From positions 1,302,001 to 1,366,000 of the forward strand of contig CBDCMO010000002.1 in the NCBI GenBank assembly GCA_965219125.1: DNA of 64,000 nt. The letters run 5' to 3'. The notes under the pieces are model-generated. The model was not told where the DNA came from. It searched no databases and saw nothing but the letters and a program-made list of their open reading frames with translations. Positions 52,091-62,600 of this stretch are shown here, one piece after another (the first letter of the stretch is position 1; each line of letters begins with the position of its first letter). This stretch comes from JBBSOK01 sp965219125 (GTDB lineage: Bacteria; Bacteroidota; Bacteroidia; Flavobacteriales; Flavobacteriaceae). The translations under genes were made by a program, and so were the position numbers.

Positions 52091-53229
52091 TAACTATAAT
52101 TTTTTCCGAATTTTTTTGAAACCTCTTGTAATAATTGTTTTATTTCTTGTTCTTTCGTTTTTGGATAGAGCAATAATACATCATCTTTGTCAACTATTAT
52201 GTAATCTTTTAAACCATCAACTATTACTAATTTTTCTTTTGAAGTAGAAATAATATTGCCGCTAGCGTTTGCAAGCAAGGTCTTTGCCCTAACCACCGAA
52301 TTATCTTTTTCATCCTTATCCAATTTGTCGTGCAACGCGCCCCACGTACCCAAATCGTTCCAATCAAAACTTGCTTTTTTAATATAAACGTTTTTGGCCT
52401 TTTCAAGAATACCGTAATCTACAGAGATATTTTCTGCTTTTTCATAATTTTCATCTATGAATTTTTTTTCTTCGGAAGTATTATAAACTGGCAAACCTTC
52501 GGAAAATAAGGCATTCATTATCGGCAAATTATTTTCAAAAGCCGCAACAATACTTTTCACACTCCAAATAAAGATTCCTGCATTCCAAAGAAAATTACCA
52601 CTCGTTAAAAATTGTTTAGCCGTTTCATAATCTGGTTTTTCTCGAAATTGTTTGACTTTTTGAATTTTATTTTGATTGCCTGTAGAGGATAGAGAGTTAT
52701 TTTCAATTTCAAATTTACCTTCTTTCTCGATTTCAATATAACCGTAACCTGTATTTGGAAATGTTGGTGTAATTCCTAACGTTATCAATTTATTATCCTT
52801 TTCCGTAGCATTAAAACAGTTTCGCACATCTTCAGCAAAAGCTTTTTCATCTTCAATCCAATGGTCACTTGGCGCTACCAACATCACTGCATCTTCATTT
52901 TTCTTCTGAATTTTTAAAGCTGAAAGTAAAATACACGGAGCCGTATTTCTCATTGTTGGCTCTAATATAATTTGACTTTCCGTAATCTCAGGTAATTGTT
53001 GGAGTGTAATATTTAAATAATCTGAATTTGTAAGAATTAAAATGTTCTCCTTCGGAATTATTACCGACAACCGTGAAAAAGTTGTTTGTAACAAACTCTG
53101 CCCACTACCTAGCAAATCATGGAATTGCTTTGGAAATTGTCGCGTACTTACAGGCCAAAACCGAGAGCCAATGCCGCCTGCCATTATTACTGCATAGTGG
53201 TTTTTATTAAGATTTGAAATTTGAGACAA
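52090..53229 (-). CDS. manC: mannose-1-phosphate guanylyltransferase
   Basis: This 379-residue nucleotidyltransferase makes GDP-mannose for surface glycans. The signature is VIMAGGIGSRFWPVSTRQFPKQF, with the catalytic FREKPDYETAKQFL and the C-terminal SFDWNDLGTWGALHDKL. It lacks the fused isomerase half of bifunctional enzymes. The frame opens with TTG (SQISNLNKNHYAVIMAGG) and no in-frame ATG precedes the nucleotide loop. A 7-bp tandem array begins 3 nt upstream of that start, occupying the ribosome-binding region. Confidence 0.9.
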   Translation of the reverse strand: MSQISNLNKNHYAVIMAGGIGSRFWPVSTRQFPKQFHDLLGSGQSLLQTTFSRLSVIIPKENILILTNSDYLNITLQQLPEITESQIILEPTMRNTAPCILLSALKIQKKNEDAVMLVAPSDHWIEDEKAFAEDVRNCFNATEKDNKLITLGITPTFPNTGYGYIEIEKEGKFEIENNSLSSTGNQNKIQKVKQFREKPDYETAKQFLTSGNFLWNAGIFIWSVKSIVAAFENNLPIMNALFSEGLPVYNTSEEKKFIDENYEKAENISVDYGILEKAKNVYIKKASFDWNDLGTWGALHDKLDKDEKDNSVVRAKTLLANASGNIISTSKEKLVIVDGLKDYIIVDKDDVLLLYPKTKEQEIKQLLQEVSKKFGKNYS

Positions 53230-53232
53230 GAT

Positions 53233-53288
53233 TTATGGGTTATGGGTTATGGGTTATGGGTTATGAGTTATGAGTTATGAGTTATGAG
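53233..53288. repeat. heptanucleotide tandem array next to the guanylyltransferase start
   Basis: Four copies of TTATGGG are followed by four of TTATGAG (56 nt), so two variant blocks of the same 7-mer have expanded side by side. It lies 3 nt upstream of the TTG start of the minus-strand guanylyltransferase gene, the same geometry as the array before obg. Confidence 0.92.
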
Positions 53289-53375
53289 TTAAGGCTGAAA
53301 AAATTAATGTTCAAAAAAAGGATTAGGTGTTAAATATTCAATTTTTTTAAACTTCAAACTTTCGATTTTGATTTT

Positions 53376-53969
53376 TTAGAGCAATTCTACTTCTGCATTT
53401 GGATTGAATAAGTAAATTTTTCCCGTAGCCACTTCGGTACATTCAAATCGTTTTACTCGTTTCGCTCCACGTTTAAAAATCTTCCCATTGTAAAGTCTAA
53501 ATGCTACACCAAAAGGAATTTCAAATATATAGTTTTTATCATTCTCTGGGTCATATTGTTTTAAGGCCAACGCAAGTTTTGAGTCTGTATCGCTCGTTGC
53601 TTTTGGATTTCGAAAATGTTTGGCTAACAGCGGCAGTAAATTATTCGGAAAAAATTCCGGCCTTAAATAAGGCAACATCAGTTGTTGAAAACAATATTTC
53701 CATTCTAATCCGTGTGGTTTTATAGCGCGTCCATATTTTTGAAATGCAACCAAATGTGCAATTTCATGAATTAATGTAATTAGAAAGCGATATTTATTTA
53801 AGCTCGCATTTACCGTAATTTGATGTTGGCCATTAGGCATTTTTCGATAATCTCCGTGACGGGTTACGCGTTCATTTACGATTTTAAGATGAACTTTATT
53901 CTCTTTCACAAGCTTAAAAACTAAACTTACAGAAGCGCTTGGAATATATTTTTGAAGAATATCCGTCAT
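53376..53969 (-). CDS. SprT-like zinc metalloprotein
   Basis: This 197-residue protein has the SprT-like zinc motif HEIAH in LITLIHEIAHLVAFQKYG and the following GLEWKYCFQQLM region. A C-terminal beta part (GKIFKRGAKRVKRFECTEVATGKIYLF) resembles a zinc-ribbon but keeps one cysteine only. Eukaryotic relatives (Spartan) cut DNA-protein crosslinks; the bacterial role is not established. The stop of the upstream SDR gene is 3 nt away. Confidence 0.85.
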   Translation of the reverse strand: MTDILQKYIPSASVSLVFKLVKENKVHLKIVNERVTRHGDYRKMPNGQHQITVNASLNKYRFLITLIHEIAHLVAFQKYGRAIKPHGLEWKYCFQQLMLPYLRPEFFPNNLLPLLAKHFRNPKATSDTDSKLALALKQYDPENDKNYIFEIPFGVAFRLYNGKIFKRGAKRVKRFECTEVATGKIYLFNPNAEVELL

Positions 53970-53972
53970 ACT

Positions 53973-54656
53973 TTACGGCGTAGAACTTGAAACTTGTAAA
54001 ATTTTACCATTATAAAATTTGTTGCCGTTTAGTGCAAAATTAATAACGTAATTAGCTATTTCAACTGCGGAAAGTGGTGCTTGATAACCCGGAAAAGCTT
54101 CAGCAAGCATTTCCGTTTGAACTGCGCCAAGAGCTAAAACGTTGAACGATGGTCCCGTTTCTTTGTATTCTTCTGCCAATAATTCAGTTAAAGTAATAAT
54201 AGCGCCTTTGCTGCTACTGTAAGCGCTGAGGCCAGCAAATTTAGCACTTCCCTGAATTCCGCCCATACTGCTTATGTTTACAATATGTCCATCTTTTTTC
54301 ATAAATGGTAGCACACTTCTAATTAATGACGCTGCTCCAAAAAAGTTTACATCATAACAGCTTTTAAATTCCTCGGCAGTAGTTTCTGCAAAAGGTTTGT
54401 TTACCAAAAATCCCGCGTTGTTTATCAAAATATCAACTTTACCATTCCAATTTTTAGAAATAAAATTTGAAGTTCGCTCAATATCTCCAGAATTGATAAT
54501 ATCAAAGGCAAAAGCTGACGTGTTTTTAAGGTTTAAATTGGCAACGGATTCAAAATTTCTGGATAATGCCAAAACGTTATATCCAGCCTCTGAAAATAAT
54601 TTTACCATTTCAAAACCAATTCCTCTACTCGTTCCTGTTATTATTACATTCTTCAT
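53973..54656 (-). CDS. short-chain dehydrogenase/reductase
   Basis: This 227-residue classical SDR has the NAD(P) loop TGTSRGIG at residues 8-15, NNAG, the catalytic Ser in NISSMGG and YSSSK as the Tyr-Lys pair. The substrate is not predictable from sequence. It is upstream of and nearly contiguous with the SprT-like gene and is separated from pdhC by a terminator. Confidence 0.88.
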   Translation of the reverse strand: MKNVIITGTSRGIGFEMVKLFSEAGYNVLALSRNFESVANLNLKNTSAFAFDIINSGDIERTSNFISKNWNGKVDILINNAGFLVNKPFAETTAEEFKSCYDVNFFGAASLIRSVLPFMKKDGHIVNISSMGGIQGSAKFAGLSAYSSSKGAIITLTELLAEEYKETGPSFNVLALGAVQTEMLAEAFPGYQAPLSAVEIANYVINFALNGNKFYNGKILQVSSSTP

Positions 54657-54700
54657 TAAAATATATAATTTCTAGTTTTCATTTCAATTTTCTAAAAATA

Positions 54701-54745
54701 AACAAAACCCGATAGATTCAAAAAAAATGAAGCTATCGGGTTCTA
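54701..54745 (-). terminator. intrinsic terminator of the pdhA-pdhC operon
   Basis: On the minus strand AACCCGATAG pairs with CTATCGGGTT around a 17-nt loop that can pair further, followed by a T-rich run (TTTTGTTTATTTTT). It lies about 20 nt past the pdhC stop. Confidence 0.85.
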
Positions 54746-54764
54746 TAATCTTATTATTTCAATA

Positions 54765-56618
54765 TTACACAAACATCGTAATCGGGTTCTCAATATAATT
54801 TCTTACCGTCTGCAAAAATTTTGCTCCTGTTGCGCCATCTACTGTTCGATGATCACACGCCAAGGTTACAATCATTGTATTTCCAACAACAATTTCACCA
54901 TTTTTAACAACTGGTTTCTCAACAATTGCACCGACTGATAAAATTGCACTATTGGGTGCATTTATAATACTTGTAAATTCTTTAATACCAAACATACCAA
55001 GGTTTGAAACGGTAAACGTGCTACCTTCCATTTCCTGTGGCGTAATTTTCTTTGTTCTTGCTTTAACTGCCAAATCTTTAACCTGGTTCCCAATTTGCAC
55101 AAAACTCATTTGGTCTGCAAATTTTAAAACAGGTACTAAAAGTCCTTCATCCACCGCAACTGCTACACCAATATGTATATGTTTTGCAATTCTCGTGCTA
55201 TCTGCCGTCCATTGGCTATTAACTTGCGGATGCTTTCTCAGTGCCATTGCACATGCCTTAACAACCATATCGTTAAATGAAATCTTAATTGTTGGATCCG
55301 CATTTATCGCAGTTCTTGCGGCAATTGCGTGATCCATATCCAACTCAATTGTAAGATAATAATGCGGTGCAGTAAATTTAGATTCGCCCAAACGTTTTGC
55401 AATTGTCTTGCGCATTTGGCTGTTTTTAATCTCCTCAAAACTTTCGGTGCCAATTGGAGTATAGGAATTTGCTCCCGAAACAGGTTGATAATTTTCAATA
55501 TCGCTTTTTACGATTCTGCCATTTTCACCACTTCCGTTTACTTGGCTTAAACTAATACCTTTATCTTCTGCCAGCTTTTTGGCCAAAGGTGAAGCGAAAA
55601 TTCGAGAATCGTTTGAAGAATTATTTTTTGAAGATTCTACTTTTTCTGTAGAAACTGACTTCTCTGAATTTGAATTTTCTTTTTCTTTTGAATTTACTTT
55701 TGAACCCTCAACCTCTTTTTCTGAAGTTTTTTCTTCTTTTTTATCAGAAGTATCTTTTTTGTCTTCAGAAGAATTTTCTTTCTTATTTGACTTTTCAGTT
55801 TCACCTTTAGCAGATTTTGAAGCATTCGAAGATTTTCCAGTTATACCTGAAACATCTGTTCCCGCAGGACCAATAATGGCCAACAACGTATCTACTTTTG
55901 TAGTTTCTCCTTCTTTTACACCAATTTTCAACAAAGTACCCGAATAGAAAGATTCAAACTCCATTGTTGCTTTGTCGGTTTCAATTTCGGCAAGCATATC
56001 TCCTTCTTCAACTGTATCGCCTTCTTTTTTTAGCCAAGTTGCAACCGTGCCTTCTTCCATCGTATCGCTAAGGCGCGGCATATTTATAATCTCTACCCCT
56101 TCAGGTAATTCATTTAAAGATTTTGACTCTTCCTCATTATCTGAATCATCTTCATCATTTTCATCTGAATCATCTTCAACTTCATCTTTTTCATCATCAC
56201 CATCCTTAGAATTTTCTTTTGAAGATTTTTTATCAGACTTTTCTTTTGCTGAATCTTCCTCAGATTCGTTTTCGTCTTCAGATTCATCTTTATTTAAATC
56301 CTTAACTTCTTTTCTATCTGATTTTTTATCTTCCGAAGAATCTTTTCCACCGTCATTTATCAAAGCGCTAATATCTTCACCTTCTTCTCCAATAATTGCC
56401 AAAAGGCTATCAACTTTGGCTATTTCACCTTCTTTCAAACCAATGTGAAGCAATGTGCCTTCGTAAAAAGATTCAAACTCCATTGTGGCTTTGTCGGTTT
56501 CAATTTCGGCAAGCATATCGCCTTCTTCAACCTTATCGCCTACTTTTTTAAGCCAGGTAGCCACGGTACCTTCTTCCATGGTATCACTCAATCGGGGCAT
56601 ATTTATTACTTCAGCCAT
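54765..56618 (-). CDS. pdhC: pyruvate dehydrogenase E2, dihydrolipoamide acetyltransferase
   Basis: This 617-residue core subunit of the pyruvate dehydrogenase complex has two lipoyl domains (about 1-78 and 177-252) with lipoyl lysines Lys43 and Lys216 in TDKAT. A peripheral-subunit-binding domain (about 339-377, IFASPLAKKLAEDKG) and the catalytic domain with CDHRTVDGATGAKFL follow. The linkers are unusual: residues 88-170 are almost only Asp, Glu, Ser and Lys, and 260-338 are Ser/Lys/Glu rich, where Ala/Pro-rich linkers are the norm. It follows pdhA by 6 nt. Confidence 0.95.
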   Translation of the reverse strand: MAEVINMPRLSDTMEEGTVATWLKKVGDKVEEGDMLAEIETDKATMEFESFYEGTLLHIGLKEGEIAKVDSLLAIIGEEGEDISALINDGGKDSSEDKKSDRKEVKDLNKDESEDENESEEDSAKEKSDKKSSKENSKDGDDEKDEVEDDSDENDEDDSDNEEESKSLNELPEGVEIINMPRLSDTMEEGTVATWLKKEGDTVEEGDMLAEIETDKATMEFESFYSGTLLKIGVKEGETTKVDTLLAIIGPAGTDVSGITGKSSNASKSAKGETEKSNKKENSSEDKKDTSDKKEEKTSEKEVEGSKVNSKEKENSNSEKSVSTEKVESSKNNSSNDSRIFASPLAKKLAEDKGISLSQVNGSGENGRIVKSDIENYQPVSGANSYTPIGTESFEEIKNSQMRKTIAKRLGESKFTAPHYYLTIELDMDHAIAARTAINADPTIKISFNDMVVKACAMALRKHPQVNSQWTADSTRIAKHIHIGVAVAVDEGLLVPVLKFADQMSFVQIGNQVKDLAVKARTKKITPQEMEGSTFTVSNLGMFGIKEFTSIINAPNSAILSVGAIVEKPVVKNGEIVVGNTMIVTLACDHRTVDGATGAKFLQTVRNYIENPITMFV

Positions 56619-56624
56619 TGTCTT

Positions 56625-57623
56625 CTATAGTTTATCTGATAAAAATGGATAATCTTCTTGCTCATAAACGGCTTCAAACATTACGTTCTTGTCTGGATAC
56701 GGGCTTTCATCCGCAAATTTCTCACATTCTGTAACCTTATCTTTTACGCGTTTGTCTATCTTCTTTATTTCTTCTTCAGTTGCATATTTGTTCTCATAAA
56801 TAGTGTGCAGCACATAACTAATTGGATCTTCTTCCTGCATTTTAGCTACTTCCTCTTTTGTCCTATAATGTTGGGCATCACTCATACTGTGGCCTCGATA
56901 ACGATAGGTTCTAAGTTCTAAAAATGTTGGACCGTCACCGCGGCGAGCGCGTGCAATTGCTTCGTCCAATTCCTTCGCCACTACTTCTGGCTTCATTGCA
57001 TCTACTGGTTTACAAGGCATTTCATAACCCAAACCAAGTTTCCAGATATCGGTATGGTTTGCAGTACGCGCTACAGATGTTCCCATTGCATATCCATTGT
57101 TTTCACAGCAGAATACAACCGGGAGCTTCCACAACATCGCCAAATTGAAAGTTTCGTGCAAACTACCTTGTCTAACAGCACCATCGCCCATATATGTTAA
57201 TGTTACAGAATCTCTATCAAAATATTTATCGGCATAAGCCAGGCCAGCGCCTAACGGAATTTGACCACCAACAATACCGTGACCGCCATAAAACCTATGT
57301 TCTTTACTAAAAATGTGCATACTACCACCCAAACCTTGCGATGTGCCGGTTGCTTTACCGTAAAGCTCTGCCATTACCCTTTTTGCATCTACGCCCATTC
57401 CAATTGGCTGCACGTGATTTCGGTAAGCGGTAATCATTCGGTCTTTTGTAAGGTCCATTGCGTGTAATGAACCTGCCAAAACCGCTTCTTGTCCATTGTA
57501 AAGGTGCAGAAAGCCTCTTACTTTTTGTTTTAGATAAACTTGGGCCAATTTGTCTTCAAACTTGCGCCAAAAGAGCATATTTTCGTACCAGTCTAGATAT
57601 GTTTTTTTTGTGATTTTTTTCAT
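56625..57623 (-). CDS. pdhA: pyruvate dehydrogenase E1 component, alpha subunit
   Basis: This 332-residue subunit has the thiamine-diphosphate motif GDGAVRQGSLHETFNLAMLWKLPVVFCCENNGYAMG, and the phosphorylation-loop region YRYRGHSMSDAQHYR is conserved. The beta subunit gene pdhB is not in this window. A TATTTTTG box lies about 50 nt upstream (plus 57672-57679, minus strand) but lacks a -33 TTG. It is the first gene of the pdhA-pdhC operon. Confidence 0.95.
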   Translation of the reverse strand: MKKITKKTYLDWYENMLFWRKFEDKLAQVYLKQKVRGFLHLYNGQEAVLAGSLHAMDLTKDRMITAYRNHVQPIGMGVDAKRVMAELYGKATGTSQGLGGSMHIFSKEHRFYGGHGIVGGQIPLGAGLAYADKYFDRDSVTLTYMGDGAVRQGSLHETFNLAMLWKLPVVFCCENNGYAMGTSVARTANHTDIWKLGLGYEMPCKPVDAMKPEVVAKELDEAIARARRGDGPTFLELRTYRYRGHSMSDAQHYRTKEEVAKMQEEDPISYVLHTIYENKYATEEEIKKIDKRVKDKVTECEKFADESPYPDKNVMFEAVYEQEDYPFLSDKL

Positions 57624-57871
57624 AGCAACATAAGCTTTTCACGAAGTGCGTTATTTTTTTTGCACGAATAACAAAAATAGTTATTTATAGTACATTGAAA
57701 AAATAAAAGAATGGCTTAAAAGTTTGACTTTTCGAAACACGTTGATTTTGAAATAGGACCCTTTTAAATTAGACCCTTGGAATCAAGACATTTTGATTCA
57801 CGACACGTTGAATTACAACTCGAAAGCTAAAAACTGCCAAGACTTGATTAATTTAATTTTTAAATGAAAAT

Positions 57872-58354
57872 CTATAAAAAAGAAGCATCAAAAACCAACG
57901 GAAGTAAATCTTTAACAGATGAAGCTTTCACAACCTTTCCTGTTTCACCCATAAAATAGATTGCGATAGGTGAATCTTGTTTAATTTCATATTCCACCAT
58001 TGATTGTCGGCAAGCGCCGCAAGGTGGTGTTGGTCTATCTACTATATGATTTAGGGATTTTACCGTAATCGCCATATTTGTAAATATAGCTTTTGGATTT
58101 GTTGCGCCAGCGTAAAAAATGGCTGTTCGCTCGGCACAAAGGCCAGAAGGAAATGCGGCATTTTCTTGATTATTGCCTAAGATAATCTCGCCACTTTGTA
58201 ATTGAAGTGCTGCGCCAACATTAAAATACGAATAAGGCGCATAGGCATTTTCACGTGCCTCCTGCGCCTTATTCATCAATATTTTAATATTTGCTGGAAG
58301 TTCTTCAATTGAATCAAAAACTTCTAGATTTATTTCAATTTTTAGATTTTTCAA
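57872..58354 (-). CDS. cdd: cytidine deaminase
   Basis: This 160-residue zinc enzyme of pyrimidine salvage converts cytidine to uridine. The active-site motif is CAERTAIF with proton-shuttling Glu, and the second zinc pair is in PCGACRQ. The N-terminal block APYSYFNVGAALQLQSGEI is typical. It lies 46 nt after porV in a gene order that is usual for Flavobacteriaceae. Confidence 0.93.
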   Translation of the reverse strand: MKNLKIEINLEVFDSIEELPANIKILMNKAQEARENAYAPYSYFNVGAALQLQSGEIILGNNQENAAFPSGLCAERTAIFYAGATNPKAIFTNMAITVKSLNHIVDRPTPPCGACRQSMVEYEIKQDSPIAIYFMGETGKVVKASSVKDLLPLVFDASFL

Positions 58355-58400
58355 ATTTTAAAATTGGTTGCTTAATTACTTCGAATAATTTTAAATTATT

Positions 58401-59570
58401 CTAGTATTCATCATACGTATCGCCAAAGTTGAATGTTAGTCCAAAACGAAGTGTACCTTCTAACGGACTTACAACTTTTGACGTTGAGAATAAATAAGAA
58501 ACATCAATATTAATAGTGGTGTATCTAAAACCTGCTCCCAAAGACGCAAATTTTCTTGAACCCTTCAAATCACTTTCGTTAAAATAACCTGCTCTTAATG
58601 CAAAAGCATCTTGATACCAATATTCTGCACCTAAGGCCCATGTAAACTCTTTCAACTCTTCGCTAAAACCATCTGGCGCATCACCGAATGATTTGAATAC
58701 ACCCGAGAAGAAGCCGATGTTTTCATAAACAGCATCATCTTCTGCATCAATTTTTCCGTCGTTATTGAAATCTTGTGGTGTTGGCACCAAAAGTTTATTT
58801 ACTTCAGCCGTTAAGCTAACTTTATTGTATTCATCCAAAATAAAGTCGAAACCTGCACCTAAACGTAGATTTGTAGGAATGTTATTTTCTTGACCTGAAG
58901 CATCATATTTTAATTTTGGCCCTAAATTCGAAATATTAAAACCTGCTCTCCAACGGCCATCAAAATCTCCATAAGGAGCTTCTTCACTTTGATAGTAACC
59001 GGCAACATCAACGGCAAAGGTACTAGCGGCATTGGCATCGTCACCATTGGCTGTTGGAATTTTTAAATTTGAACTGATAAACCGACCTCCCACTGCCAAC
59101 GCAAAACGTTCACTTAAACGTAATGAATAGGAAAGATCTAGTTGTAACTCGTTCGGCTTTACAACAAGAGGTATTTGATCTGCAGTTTCTCTTAATTCTA
59201 TACTCCCTACACTAAAATAACGTAAACTTGCACCTACGGCACTGGCTTCATTTAATCTATTAAAATAGGTAAGATTACCCAAAAATATGTCGTTTACCAG
59301 TTTACTTAGATAAGGTGTATAAGTCACGCCAACGCCTTGTTTAGATAGTGAAAAGGCATACTTTGCCGGATTCCACTGTTGTGAGAATGCGTCCGCCGCT
59401 GTTGCAACACCCATATCCCCCATACCTGCAGCACGCGGATCTCCCGCAATAAGCAAGAAAGGAACTCCTGTAGTAATTACGCGATCTCCTAAAGAAGGAT
59501 CGACACCACCTTGCGCATTGGCTTTAATAGCCACTAAACCTATTATAATTGGAATAAAAAATTTCTTCAT
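58401..59570 (-). CDS. porV: type IX secretion system outer membrane protein PorV
   Basis: This 389-residue FadL-like barrel has a signal peptide (ending ANAQ) and the PorV hallmark PFLLIAGDPRAAGMGDMGVATAADAFSQQWNPAKY. PorV collects cargo from the translocon and hands it to the PorU sortase. Its own promoter lies in the 37-nt gap after porU. A calcium-like acidic segment (DFNNDGKIDAEDDAVYEN) lies in one loop. Confidence 0.93.
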   Translation of the reverse strand: MKKFFIPIIIGLVAIKANAQGGVDPSLGDRVITTGVPFLLIAGDPRAAGMGDMGVATAADAFSQQWNPAKYAFSLSKQGVGVTYTPYLSKLVNDIFLGNLTYFNRLNEASAVGASLRYFSVGSIELRETADQIPLVVKPNELQLDLSYSLRLSERFALAVGGRFISSNLKIPTANGDDANAASTFAVDVAGYYQSEEAPYGDFDGRWRAGFNISNLGPKLKYDASGQENNIPTNLRLGAGFDFILDEYNKVSLTAEVNKLLVPTPQDFNNDGKIDAEDDAVYENIGFFSGVFKSFGDAPDGFSEELKEFTWALGAEYWYQDAFALRAGYFNESDLKGSRKFASLGAGFRYTTINIDVSYLFSTSKVVSPLEGTLRFGLTFNFGDTYDEY

Positions 59571-59589
59571 TTGAATGTTTTAATTTTGA

Positions 59590-59621
59590 CAAATATATAT
59601 TTAATTTTTAAAGGATAACAA
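59590..59621 (-). promoter_or_regulatory. promoter of porV
   Basis: On the minus strand TTG (plus 59619-59621) is followed after 21 nt by TATATTTG (plus 59590-59597), a full consensus match. The -33 box lies at the end of the porU coding region, so porV can be made independently of porU read-through. Confidence 0.65.
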
Positions 59622-62600
59622 GTTTCTCAAATTTTTCAACTCGCTGATTTGTTAACGCAGATTTAACTGTAATCTTATATACATACACACCTTTTCCTAT
59701 TTTATCTCCGAAGTCATCACGACCGTCCCAAGTAATTCCTCGAAATAAGTTACTTCCCGAAGGTGGGAAAATACCATTTTTGGTCCAAACTACTTTGCCT
59801 GTAACCGTAAATACTTGGACTTGTACTTCAAGCGTATCAAAATCGCGGTTGTGGTTAAACCAGAATTCAGTATAATTTACAAACGGATTAGGATAGTTTA
59901 ATACGTTATTTATTTCAAGCTCGTTACTTCCTGCAACCACAAATTGTATTTCTGCCGTTGAAGAATTATTATAAACGTCCCAAGCTTTTAATGTCAATGT
60001 ATGCAACCCATCCGCTAAATCCCTGAACTTATTATTTGCCACACCTTTAGTGAAATCATCAACATCTGCTTGGTAATATTCATTTAATACAAATGGATTA
60101 CTTTCATCTCCATCAATAACTGCCACAATATCGTGACCAATTCCGCTCGCCGTATTTATACCATTTGGATCTTCCAATTTTGCAATTAAGTTTGGACTAT
60201 TGCTTGTAATCCCGCCGCTTACAAAACTTTCATCATTCATATACAATTTTATAAGTGGGCCATCATTATCTTCAGGAGCGTTTTCGTTTAAACCGCCTAC
60301 CTTAATATCTAGATTGAAACCTGCGTTATCTTCAAATTCATTATTTTTTTGGGAATAGAAGCTTACACGACCATTACCAATTGGTATTTGTATGTCTCGC
60401 GGAACAACAAATTCAAATTCAAATAAACCATTTGTAACTGTTGCCTGACCATTAAAAAGACCTTCGCCTAAGGTTTGAAAATTTAAAATCAAAAGATTAT
60501 AATTTGGAGCGCCATCTGTAATTCCATCATTCCCCAAAGTTTGACGCTGAACATATTTATCAAATATCTTAGTTTCAACGATACCGTTATAATCAGTCAT
60601 TAAAACACCGGCAGCATTGTTTACTTGCCCACCAATTCGAATGCGGCTTAAGGCTTTAAGCGTATCTGAAGTAGCACCAATTGGCAACCCATTTAAGGTA
60701 GTTAATTCAATTTGCTTCTTTGGAAATGCCAAGTTTAGTGCGGGATCGCCAATGTAAAATATAACACGTCTAAGACTACGGGATATGCCGTTTTTAGAAA
60801 CTCTTAACGCCTCGGCTGGAGTAGCTGGGCTGTCGGTTGTAAAACCAAAAAGCTGAGCAGCGAGAGAATCATTAAACTGCACCCCCAAATCTACTTCTAT
60901 TGCTCTCGTCGTGGTTACCAATGAAATTGCGCCCCCTTCCCTATTCCAATACGTTAACTCACCGGCTGTAATTCGCAATGGATTGTCAAATTTTGTGAAT
61001 TCACAAGTTACTGTAACTATGCAAGGGTATTTATTTGTATTCCTTAAATTATTGGCTACTGTTTTGGTGTAGATAAATTCTTTTGCGAGCCCATCTTCTC
61101 CACCATGTCCAAAATAATTTACAATCAAAGCACCAACTTCAATATCATCTTGTATTGCCTTAACTACTTCGGGGTAACGGTTTCCACCGGCTGAAGTGGT
61201 TTGCTGATACGCATCTGAATGTATTTTCTTCACATTAAAAAATGGCTTCGCTGCCGAAATTTCATCCCCCAAAACATCCAATTGACTTTCGATATAATCA
61301 AATTCACCAGCATTATCAACGTCATCAGAAATTAGCACAAAATTATTTCGCCAATTACCATACGACGCTTTGGAGCCGTACGCTACAATTTTGTCAACCA
61401 TTTCATTTGCTAGAGATACATTATCGGCAATAATTCTTCCAACGGCAATGTCTAGTTTATCAATATCTGTGGATTGTCCAATTGTACCTTCATTTAGATC
61501 CATATTTCCAAAAAAATCATCTGATACAAATGAACTAACATCGCTGTCGCTTTTCAAAGTATGAAAACTGGGAAACGTATTATTATTGCCAGGCAATCTG
61601 TTTTTATAATCTACTGATGAATCACCAAAAAGACAGAGATATTTTAAACGTTTGTCATCAGTTGAGGCGTTGTCATATATATATCTAACAAAATTCCGGA
61701 TTGCGCTAATATCTTGCTTGCCTGAAGAGAATTCTTCATAAATTTTATCTGTTGTTACAACTTTTACATTCAGTCCATTTAAATCTCTATGGAAATTCGC
61801 CAATCTTAAAGCTGGCTGAAGTAAGAACGGCGGAACTAAAATGAGATAATCTATATCTTTAAAATTTCCTGATTCATCATTAAATATCGAACCTTTCAAG
61901 TTTTGATTTGCAACACCAGGATTTGTAACTTTTACCGGAATATAAAAATCGGAGGGATTTATGGCAACAAATCTTTGCGTTTCGCCCAAATTTGACTTGA
62001 ATGAAATAATTGCAGCTGCAGCATCATTCTTTTTTGAGGCAATAGCTAACGGTTTTGTCACATCCCAAACTTCAGTAAAATCACTTGCATTTGAAATTTG
62101 ATATTCGCCAATACCGCTTGTTGTTGCAGCCAAATCATACGTAAAAGCCAATTGTGTGCCAGTGCCACTTAGTTGTCGTAAAGCGTTTATTCGAATATAA
62201 TCCAAAAGACCCAATGAAGACGGATTGCCGGAATTATTATAGGCCAAATTAACGGTAACAAGTTCAGATGAAGCCGGAACAACGTATGATTGCGCAATAC
62301 CAGTAAAATAAATATGAGCTCCAAGTGCACCGAAAGTAACTGGATTAAGCACGCTGCCATTTAAAGTAACCGCCATAGAGGTTCCTGTTTCAGAAACAGC
62401 CACCGCGCTCACTGTAACCGCCATATTTTGACCAGCAACTATATTTGGAAATGTAAATTCAAAACTTTGTTCGTTTTCTATATCAAAGCGGTCGCCGAAC
62501 CAGCGTCTTCCTAATTTTCCTGGGTTAATCTCGTCCAGTTCGTGAAATTGTGTTTCATTAAATGTGGTGATTGTTGTTGTTGCATTTCCCGTTGGCTCAA

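Noticed and set aside
55579..56448. Long Ser-rich plus-strand frames opposite pdhC
   Set aside because: They are the antisense reading of the acidic linker codons (GAA/GAT read as TTC/ATC/TCA), not genes.
57672..57679. -7 box before pdhA
   Set aside because: TATTTTTG is present on the minus strand but no TTG lies 17-23 nt further upstream, so it was not listed as a promoter.
57624..57871. Gap between cdd and pdhA searched for RNA genes
   Set aside because: No tRNA-like fold or stable stem was found; only weak direct repeats such as the two ACACGTTGA copies.
58379..58400. AT-only palindrome between porV and cdd (GAATAATTT/AAATTATTC)
   Set aside because: The stem has almost no GC pairs and no clear T-run, so it was not called a terminator.
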